Positions 7,401 to 12,466 of a DNA stretch of 14,320 bases are shown piece after piece (the stretch's first letter is position 1; each line of letters starts with the position of its first letter). The translations under genes and the position numbers were made by a program. A model generated the notes under the pieces. The model had not been told where the DNA came from. It worked only from the letters and a program-made list of their open reading frames with translations, and did no database searches. The stretch is from Euryarchaeota archaeon UBA346 (GTDB lineage Archaea > Thermoplasmatota > E2 > DHVEG-1), in NCBI GenBank assembly GCA_002496355.1, contig DAJP01000021.1, positions 1 to 14,320 of the forward strand. The letters run 5' to 3'.

Positions 7401-7844
7401 AGTAATCAGTACACTCGGCGATGGTTCACCCTCACCACTCAACAGCAGCAAAATTCTCCGCCGAACAAACCAACGACACCCACGGGACCTGCATCAGGTA
7501 AACCAGGTACGGTCTATACCTATTCGACTAGTACCACCGACCCGAATGGTGATCAAGTGTACTATCAATGGGATTGGGGTGACGGGTCGACAGCTACCTG
7601 GCTTGGACCTTACAACTCTGGTACTACGATCAACACGACTCATACCTGGGGAAAAGGCTCCTTCAGCATCAAAGTAAAAGCAAAGGATTCATATGGTGTT
7701 GAGAGCGCTTGGTCAGACCCATTAACAATCACCATGCCAAAAAGTGCTTTATTACCCTCTTTCTGGTTTATCCAGATGCTCAAGTACTTTTTCCAACAGT
7801 TCCCCTGTGCATTCCCGCTCTTGCGGTATATGCTAGGATGGTAA
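4437..7844 (+). CDS. Exported GEVED / C39-like cysteine peptidase / FnIII repeat / PKD protein
   Basis: A 1135-residue exported protein. Its order is: signal peptide (1-24); a GEVED-type region opening with YGDAPEG (46-52) and continuing through DWNQNGAWGDPGE (from about 187) to GETEDY (255-260); then a papain-fold domain resembling peptidase C39-like proteins. The putative catalytic residues are C355 in AFCGPVAVANCFWWF, H630 in GHFVTCAGVN and D648 in ISDP. The Cys-to-His distance (275 residues) is far longer than normal because a beta-sandwich-like domain (about 482-622) is inserted. Three FnIII-like repeats follow (714-1005), then a PKD domain (1007-1099, with DWGDGS), and a terminal hydrophobic tail (1102-1135) with FPCAFPLLRYMLGW. 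It probably cleaves proteins or peptides outside the cell. The catalytic call rests on motif reading; it could be an inactive relative. The same PKD-plus-tail ending is on the C25 peptidase at 10202-12385. Confidence 0.88.
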   Translation: MRNKIICIVVFMLLLLSSTAAVVGWNLKQDQKQNDINKPLEREYGEYGDAPEGTNHIAYPATGVMGAFPTCMGCGPAGWIQHTNFGAWFGPGFDFEMEGNAGWCPGGFPLYDQDEGFQDGDAGLLMPQPFTIDATMNVVPVAGWAGTGLGNPGQIAVWGANVDIWVHNTMPGHPEYFPAYVNVLMDWNQNGAWGDPGEHVLVDFVIPPLFIGPLSVLVPPNFVIGPNSGYVWSRFSITEYPVGLNWFGEGFFEDGETEDYLLLVNQTTETGWYYKPAYANYAPQGMPDFNQTQDTWKSIVDGGNGIANTAAIADDIQVVPVGGAVSPGAVVVAPGPNCALNTNPAGDDVSKWAFCGPVAVANCFWWFDSKFDDPTGYPGDGVDGYALVQKYGVSDDHLKTNVPPLIQDLAIKMNTTTKGTTNITDMKNAIQTWLINKGLSPVFTVNKYNAPNFSFIEDEIERCQDVILLLGFYNDTSKLVDQQQMLFSTNDNLQPQNWWDYQSFIPSVNKLDAINITLVSNGPPCDVQINVYNAIGGQAIGTAIMNPGALAAPTWVQFHFPSTIPLNIGSTYYFDVREVPGPDINHYEWFYFSGYNNYPPGQGWMNGLLFNYDWAFRTEYYPETSRLKGHFVTCAGVNSNLSKIAISDPEQNIQNPNGNHNDAANVSHDIYTIGYGSPLPSLPYQWWLQNYSSVYDYTIVEQVVIVCPRVYNYPPTFGTPTPANGSTNNPRSFTWSIPINDPEGNLFSWTIQCSNGQTNSATGAINGTKSLGLSNLAYATTYKVWVNATDPTPGSGIYTRKWYTFTTKTSLPPVFGVPSPTNGSINNPLSLSWSIPINDPEGDTFSWTIQCNNGQSNSGTGATNGTKSLSLSGLVYSTIYRIWVNATDPSGSGVYTRSWYTFSTMINLPPVFGTPTPTNGSTNNPLSLSWSIPINDPEGNSFSWSIQCSNGQSNSGTGATNGTKTVALSGLAYATTYKIWVNATDPTGSNQYTRRWFTLTTQQQQNSPPNKPTTPTGPASGKPGTVYTYSTSTTDPNGDQVYYQWDWGDGSTATWLGPYNSGTTINTTHTWGKGSFSIKVKAKDSYGVESAWSDPLTITMPKSALLPSFWFIQMLKYFFQQFPCAFPLLRYMLGW
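6576..7451 (+). repeat. Three tandem FnIII-like coding repeats (period about 294 bp)
   Basis: Units begin at 6576, 6870 and 7161 (residues 714, 812 and 909 of the 4437 gene), about 97-98 residues each. Shared landmarks are PPxFGxPxPxNGS, WSIPINDPEG, a QCxNGQxNS segment, TTYKxWVNATDP and YTRxWxT. The DNA itself is close, with identical stretches such as TGGAGCATCCCGATCAA in units 1 and 2 and GGACAATCCAATAGCGG in units 2 and 3. This indicates recent duplication or gene conversion. Confidence 0.85.
7455..7841 (+). other. C-terminal PKD-plus-tail module, copy 1
   Basis: Residues 1007-1135 of the 4437 gene. The PKD domain starts with PPNKPTTPTGPASGK, carries DWGDGS and ends in WSDPLTITMP. The following 34 residues are hydrophobic/aromatic and close with QQFPCAFPLLRYMLGW at the very end of the protein. 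It aligns along its full length with residues 601-727 of the C25 peptidase (12002-12382). Confidence 0.8.
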
Positions 7845-7870
7845 CATTCCATCCTCTTTTCCCCTTTTTT
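7835..7870 (+). terminator. Stop-codon-enclosing hairpin with T-tracts
   Basis: AGGATGG (7835-7841), coding the last Gly-Trp, pairs perfectly with CCATCCT (7849-7855). The TAA stop (7842-7844) is in the 7-base loop. T-tracts at 7857-7860 and 7865-7870 follow. It probably terminates transcription of the C39-like peptidase gene. Confidence 0.6.
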
Positions 7871-7899
7871 GATGAACAATAACATTTAAATTCTTTAAC

Positions 7900-7944
7900 T
7901 ATATATTATTTTTTATCAATAATTATGTTCATGCGGGGAAAGGA
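7900..7944 (+). promoter_or_regulatory. TATA box and Shine-Dalgarno-like site of the Ig-repeat protein gene
   Basis: A TATATATTA element at 7900-7908 predicts a transcript start near 7928-7934. The purine run GGGGAAAGGA (7935-7944) ends 7 bases before ATG 7952. This supports 7952 over the alternative ATG at 7991, which lacks a ribosome binding site. Confidence 0.55.
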
Positions 7945-7951
7945 ATAAATC

Positions 7952-10069
7952 ATGCGAGATTATAGATTTATAAAAAATTATGTTCATACAATGAGAAAAT
8001 CTATCCTTTTAACATTTTTTGTTCTCCTCCCTTTTTTTATCGGAACTTTCTCAATGATGGGAGCTTCCGTAGCACCTCTGGGTACGAACATATTAACAAA
8101 AACAATTACTTTTTCTTCATTCATATCTAACGATATCAACCACGAAATCAATCCTATCACAAATAGATCAATTATCTGGGATGTGCGATTGAATCTCAGC
8201 AAACTCGGTGGAAAAACCGATTTTGTTTATTTCGGGGAAGCTCCTGACGCAAATGATGGGCCACCCGCAGACTCCTATGACACTGTAAAACCCGCAGCAC
8301 CAACAAAAAATTATATTCGTGCATGGTTCAACGATAGCATTCCATCACCATATACAGAATTGGAAAGAGATTATCGATCCCACCCTAGTACTACAAAAGT
8401 ATGGAATTTAAGTGTGCTATGGGTTCCCGCTGGTGGAACACTTTCCGCCACCATCACCATTGTATGGGATCGAAATCTTCTGAATCTGAGCGAATATGAC
8501 CAGATATCATTACAGAATGAAAGCGGTATTCAAATCTCAAACATGAAAATCACTGGTTCGTATACATTCGTCTGCCCAGCAAACACTCCTCAACTTTTCA
8601 CTATCAATTGTCAAATCGACACCACCCCACCTGAGATCATCAATCAATCCCCTGTAACAGGAGAGACTGGTGATGCATTCACCTTTAATGCAACAGTGTT
8701 AGACGATATAACGCCCGCAAATTATCTGATAGTACACGTGAACTGGTCTCATGGCAGTCTTTTTGGAAATGATACGATGTCCTTGTCAGGTAATAATTAT
8801 TTCGTTAAAACCATCACACTGAGTAATTATTCGACCAGTCCTCTGATTTATCATTTCTATGCAAACGATACTGCGAAGACACCGAATGTGAACTACACGA
8901 CACAACAATCAGCGACCATCATCGATGATGAACCCCCGCTCATCAACAACATCTCAGGCGACCTGATTATTGGGACAGGGGATCCAATAGTATTGTGGGT
9001 GGCGGGAATGGATAATATCGGTGTCACAAGTGCAAAAGTTCTCATTGATAGCATTGAGCATTCAATGATCTGGAACAACGGGACTACTCGTTGGCAGTAT
9101 CAATATGTTGCTCCTACTGAGAACATATCGAACCATTCGTATATGATTACCGTATTTGATGCTGCGATGAATACAAAAACTAGCGGAACTTACCTCATCT
9201 CAGTATTTGATAATGACCCGCCTACTTTTACAAACATCCTTGCAACACCGGTGTTCCAGCTAATCAATGGGTATGTGAATCTCACCGCGACAATCACCGA
9301 TAACATCAACCTCTCTTCAGTCACTATACAGATCACGGGTCCAGAAGGTTTTAATCCAGTCAACATCACTCTGCTCGGGTACGGAAATAATTATTTCTTC
9401 AATCAAACCTATCTGCTCTCAGGGATCTATAATTATACCTTTTGGGGAAACGACACCAGCGACAATTCCATCACCTCTGTTGCGCATCAGTTCACTATTT
9501 TTGGAGAACTCCAAATAACGATCTTATATTCCGGTTGGAATTTCATATCACTCCCTTTCAACCAAACACTTAGTACGACGAATCTTTATGTCCTTTACGA
9601 AGGAACCGACTACAGCTGGTCTGAAGCAATCACGCAAGGAATTCTGCTTCCCTCGATTTTCGATTGGGCTCGAAATGGGCAGGGATACACTCTAGTCAAC
9701 AGTCTCGTACCAGGATACGGTTACTGGCTGTATGCCTATCAAGCCTGCGAACTCTGGGCAAACGGTCTCACTTCAATCCTAAGTACGGACTACATCACCT
9801 CATTGTTCTACCATTGGAATGTGCTCGGGGTGCCAATCAATCAACCGGTGAATAAAACAACACTTCTCTTTGTCTATCAAGGAGTTGAATATAATTGGAC
9901 CCAGGCGACAACAAACCAAAACCCAACAGGTGGTCCCCTGATACTAAATGATATATTTGGGTGGGATAGGAGACAACCTCAGGGTTATTTTTTGGCTGAT
10001 ACCTTAGATCCAGGCCTCTGTTATTGGATGTACACGTTCTATGATTTAATTTTAAAACGGACCTTATAA
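7952..10069 (+). CDS. Exported Ig-like repeat surface protein with duplicated C-terminal domain
   Basis: A 705-residue exported protein, possibly structural or adhesive. After an unusually long basic N-region (1-17), a hydrophobic signal segment spans about 18-37. Residues 45-225 form a beta-rich domain containing FGEAPDANDGPP (95-106), KPAAPTKNYIRAWFNDS (113-129) and an LERDYR block; I do not recognise it as a named family. Three Ig-like domains of about 95 residues follow (about 226-322, 329-423 and 424-519), each with the W/VxAxDN-type pattern of archaeal surface proteins. The end is a tandem pair (about 524-612 and 615-705) of one domain: W-N-(F/V), a P-x-NQ, VLYEGTDYSW or VYQGVEYNW, a (S/D)IFxW(A/D)R segment, then QGY and GYW or CYW. 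It lacks the tail seen on its two peptidase neighbours. Start 7952 is chosen from Shine-Dalgarno spacing; 7991 would give a shorter signal peptide. There are many N-glycosylation sequons. Confidence 0.87.
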   Translation: MRDYRFIKNYVHTMRKSILLTFFVLLPFFIGTFSMMGASVAPLGTNILTKTITFSSFISNDINHEINPITNRSIIWDVRLNLSKLGGKTDFVYFGEAPDANDGPPADSYDTVKPAAPTKNYIRAWFNDSIPSPYTELERDYRSHPSTTKVWNLSVLWVPAGGTLSATITIVWDRNLLNLSEYDQISLQNESGIQISNMKITGSYTFVCPANTPQLFTINCQIDTTPPEIINQSPVTGETGDAFTFNATVLDDITPANYLIVHVNWSHGSLFGNDTMSLSGNNYFVKTITLSNYSTSPLIYHFYANDTAKTPNVNYTTQQSATIIDDEPPLINNISGDLIIGTGDPIVLWVAGMDNIGVTSAKVLIDSIEHSMIWNNGTTRWQYQYVAPTENISNHSYMITVFDAAMNTKTSGTYLISVFDNDPPTFTNILATPVFQLINGYVNLTATITDNINLSSVTIQITGPEGFNPVNITLLGYGNNYFFNQTYLLSGIYNYTFWGNDTSDNSITSVAHQFTIFGELQITILYSGWNFISLPFNQTLSTTNLYVLYEGTDYSWSEAITQGILLPSIFDWARNGQGYTLVNSLVPGYGYWLYAYQACELWANGLTSILSTDYITSLFYHWNVLGVPINQPVNKTTLLFVYQGVEYNWTQATTNQNPTGGPLILNDIFGWDRRQPQGYFLADTLDPGLCYWMYTFYDLILKRTL
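9533..10066 (+). repeat. Tandem duplicated C-terminal domain (about 88 residues each)
   Basis: Copy 1 begins with GWNFISLPFNQ at residue 528 (position 9533). Copy 2 begins with HWNVLGVPINQ at residue 621 (9812). Both continue with an L-x-VxYxGxxYxW block, an IFxWxR segment, QGY and a terminal GYW/CYW motif. DNA similarity is low, so this duplication is older than the FnIII repeats of the upstream gene. Confidence 0.7.
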
Positions 10070-10097
10070 TTTTCTTCTGAAGGAAAATTTTCTCTCT
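10068..10097 (+). terminator. AT-rich hairpin beginning at the stop codon
   Basis: AATTTTC (10068-10074), which includes the last two bases of the TAA stop, pairs with GAAAATT (10083-10089). A T/C-rich tract (10088-10097) follows. It is a plausible but weak terminator of the Ig-repeat gene. Confidence 0.4.
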
Positions 10098-10136
10098 GAT
10101 GTATTCATTGAAGAAAATAAGGTAATAACGTTCAAG

Positions 10137-10196
10137 ATTTTATATACTCGCAAAAACGATATATATAGGAAGCACATTAGCTATATATAAGGGGAT
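10137..10196 (+). promoter_or_regulatory. Two TATA boxes and Shine-Dalgarno site of the C25 peptidase gene
   Basis: TATA elements occur at about 10137-10146 and 10159-10168. They predict starts near 10166 and 10188 and so could give alternative leaders. A third TATATATAA at 10182-10190 is too close to the gene to act as its TATA box. AAGGGGAT at 10189-10196 is the ribosome binding site, with its G-run ending 7 bases before ATG 10202. Confidence 0.55.
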
Positions 10197-10201
10197 AATT
10201 T

Positions 10202-12385
10202 ATGAAGAAACTTATTCCACTATGTATAATAGGAATCATGGTCCTCAGTGGACTTGGAGCTGTTGCACAATCAGTCACAGAAAACACCGCTGAAAAGGAA
10301 ACCGTACGATTTTCAGCACCAACCATACAAAACGAACATCTATTCGCGTCTGTGACGGTGACGGAAGCTAACTCGTTTTTGATGAAACAAGACAAACCAT
10401 TACTCCCGAGTTATTCAAAAATCTATACGTTTCCATTCGGGACAACCATTCAAAGTGTGACGGTCACACCAAGAAATATTCAGACACAGACTCTCATTAA
10501 GGACATCGAACCAACTCCTCAATATGCAGTGCTTGGGCAGACCACGCCAGCTGAGAAGGAAACCCTGGTGAATTACGGATCTGAGGTCTATCCATCCACA
10601 TGGTTTGATTACACGATTGGATGTGGACGGTATGACGAGCAGTTGAGTATTATTGTCACCGTCGATGTGTACCCGGTTCACTATCATCCCTTGGAAAAAA
10701 TCGTTGAATCTGCTGGGCAAACAGACATCGTGATCCAATACACAACATCAACTCCACAGACGTCACCGCGGGATACTTATCAGTTCGTCGTGATCGGTCC
10801 CGCATCATACAGTTCACAGATAGCCCCCCTAATAACCCATAAGATTGGACGAGGGATTACCTCTAAATTCGTTAGTCTAACGGAAATCTATGATGGAACC
10901 TACTTCCCAGCAACCGGCAGGGATAATCAGGAAAAAATAAAATATTTTATTAAAAACGCGATAGATTCTTGGCTTACGGGGAATGTTCTTTTAGTAGGTG
11001 CCGCTGGGAGTGGAACTACTCAATTACCGGTCCGTGATACCCATATCTACATTGATGCAGATGAGCCTGATGATGAGGTGTTCTCAAGTGATCTCTACTA
11101 CGCAGATATCTACGATGGTTCAATGCAGTTCTGCAGCTGGGATTCCAACGACAATAATATTTTTGGAGAATATGACTGGAGCGGGCAGACCGATGTCGTT
11201 GACCTTCATCCAGATGTTTATCTTGCACGATTACCAGCAACATCTGGTAGTCAAGTGACCGCTTGTGTAAACAAAATAAAAACCTATGAGAACACACCAG
11301 GATACCAGCAAAGCTGGTTCCCAAACCTTGTTCTTGTCGGTGGTGACTCATTCCCCGACAATAATGTAGTACTGGAAGGTGAATTCGCGAATCAAAAAGT
11401 CGCTGACCTCATGACCGGGTTTGTGCCAAATAAACTATGGGTGACCAATGGAAAATTAAACAGCCTCGTGCCAACCGGGGTTGATAATATAAAAACTGCG
11501 ATTAACTCCGGGTGTGGTTTTGTTGATTTTTCAGGACATGGAAACACGAACATCTGGGCTTGTCACCCTGAAGATAATTTTGGAGTATGGTTACCAACCC
11601 CCACAGGTGGAATTTATGGTAATGCTATTTCAACATTATCAAATGGGAACAAACTACCAATTGTGACAGTGGAAGCATGTTCGACTGCGAAATTTGCCGC
11701 TGATAGTAATTGTTTCAACTGGGTGTTCCTCTACAACTCCAACGGTGGTGCGATCGGGACGTTCGGATGCACAGGACTTGGTTACAGTTACATAGGATCC
11801 GGTGTGACACAAGGGTTAGTTGGGAAGATTGGTTTAGATATTTTCAGGGCATACAAGACTGACCAATCAGAGACCTTTGGGGAGCTTTGGGCACGGGCAT
11901 TGAACCGGAATATTAACTCTGGGATGGATGCCACTGAGCATAAAACAGTTGAGGAATGGCAAGCGTTTGGTGACCCGACATTAGCGATTGGTGAAAACTC
12001 ACTGCCACCAGCAAAACCACAAGCACCTAGTGGGCCTGCCTCTGGTGGGATAAACAAGGAATACACCTACACTACCTCGACAACCGATCCTGAGAGTGAT
12101 CAGATCTCCTATATGTTTGACTGGGGTGACGGTACATTTAGCAGCTGGGTTGGGCCACTGAACAGTGGGGCGACCGCTTCTGCGAAAAAGACTTGGAATG
12201 TCCAAGGCTCTTATCAGATCAAGGTCGTCGCAAAGGATTCCCATGGGAAACTGAGTGAATGGTCAAATCCACTCTCCATCACCCTGCCGTATTCCTATGA
12301 GCCGCCTCTGATGCATTTCTTGGAACGATTGTTCGAACAGTTTCCGCATGCGTTCCCGCTGCTCCGCATCATCTTGGGATATTAA
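10202..12385 (+). CDS. Exported C25 (gingipain-like) cysteine peptidase with PKD and C-terminal tail
   Basis: A 727-residue exported cysteine peptidase of the C25 gingipain-like family, expected to cleave proteins outside the cell. The signal peptide is residues 1-22. Residues about 35-190 match a propeptide-like region (KPLLPSYSKIYTFPFGTT). The caspase-like catalytic domain runs from about 193 (YQFVVIGPASY) to 595. The dyad is visible as H446 in DFSGHGN and C493 in VEACSTAKF, with hydrophobic beta-strands before each. The closing WQAFGDPTL (about 584-592) is typical of C25 proteins. A PKD domain (601-696, with DWGDGT) and a 31-residue tail ending in EQFPHAFPLLRIILGY complete it. Specificity cannot be read off. 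Gingipain-like peptidases have been reported in sediment Thermoplasmatota and linked to detrital protein use, which suits this context. Confidence 0.93.
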   Translation: MKKLIPLCIIGIMVLSGLGAVAQSVTENTAEKETVRFSAPTIQNEHLFASVTVTEANSFLMKQDKPLLPSYSKIYTFPFGTTIQSVTVTPRNIQTQTLIKDIEPTPQYAVLGQTTPAEKETLVNYGSEVYPSTWFDYTIGCGRYDEQLSIIVTVDVYPVHYHPLEKIVESAGQTDIVIQYTTSTPQTSPRDTYQFVVIGPASYSSQIAPLITHKIGRGITSKFVSLTEIYDGTYFPATGRDNQEKIKYFIKNAIDSWLTGNVLLVGAAGSGTTQLPVRDTHIYIDADEPDDEVFSSDLYYADIYDGSMQFCSWDSNDNNIFGEYDWSGQTDVVDLHPDVYLARLPATSGSQVTACVNKIKTYENTPGYQQSWFPNLVLVGGDSFPDNNVVLEGEFANQKVADLMTGFVPNKLWVTNGKLNSLVPTGVDNIKTAINSGCGFVDFSGHGNTNIWACHPEDNFGVWLPTPTGGIYGNAISTLSNGNKLPIVTVEACSTAKFAADSNCFNWVFLYNSNGGAIGTFGCTGLGYSYIGSGVTQGLVGKIGLDIFRAYKTDQSETFGELWARALNRNINSGMDATEHKTVEEWQAFGDPTLAIGENSLPPAKPQAPSGPASGGINKEYTYTTSTTDPESDQISYMFDWGDGTFSSWVGPLNSGATASAKKTWNVQGSYQIKVVAKDSHGKLSEWSNPLSITLPYSYEPPLMHFLERLFEQFPHAFPLLRIILGY
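12002..12382 (+). other. C-terminal PKD-plus-tail module, copy 2
   Basis: Residues 601-727 of the C25 peptidase. The PKD domain opens with PPAKPQAPSGPASGG and carries DWGDGT, a WVGPLNSG segment and WSNPLSITLP. The final 31 residues end in LFEQFPHAFPLLRIILGY. In the last 18 residues, 12 are identical to the tail at 7788-7841, while the third codon positions differ. This points to selection on the protein rather than a very recent copy. Confidence 0.8.
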
Positions 12386-12410
12386 CTATCCCTCTTTTTT
12401 CCTTTTTTTT
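12376..12410 (+). terminator. Stop-codon-enclosing hairpin with long T-tracts
   Basis: GGGATA (12376-12381), from the last Leu-Gly-Tyr codons, pairs perfectly with TATCCC (12387-12392). The TAA stop (12383-12385) is in the 5-base loop. T6 (12395-12400) and T8 (12403-12410) follow. It is a strong candidate terminator for the C25 gene. Confidence 0.7.
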
Positions 12411-12423
12411 CCTCGATGAAATA

Positions 12424-12460
12424 TTTTTATACGTAATTAGGATATGATGATGACTGGGGA
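12424..12460 (+). promoter_or_regulatory. TATA box and Shine-Dalgarno site of the propeller protein gene
   Basis: TTTTTATAC at 12424-12432 predicts a transcript start near 12452-12458. GGGGA at 12456-12460 lies 6 bases before ATG 12467. The GGGGATATTTT-ATG arrangement resembles the GGGGATAATTT-ATG of the C25 gene. Confidence 0.55.
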
Positions 12461-12466
12461 TATTTT

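Noticed and set aside
7740..7841. Reading the tail as a PGF-CTERM or similar transmembrane sorting signal
   Set aside because: There is no PGF-type motif, no uninterrupted 18-20-residue membrane helix and no basic cluster at the end; the protein finishes on LGW or LGY.
11016..11351. 111-codon minus-strand frame opposite the C25 catalytic domain
   Set aside because: A shadow of the peptidase reading frame; His/Arg-rich composition is typical of antisense translation.
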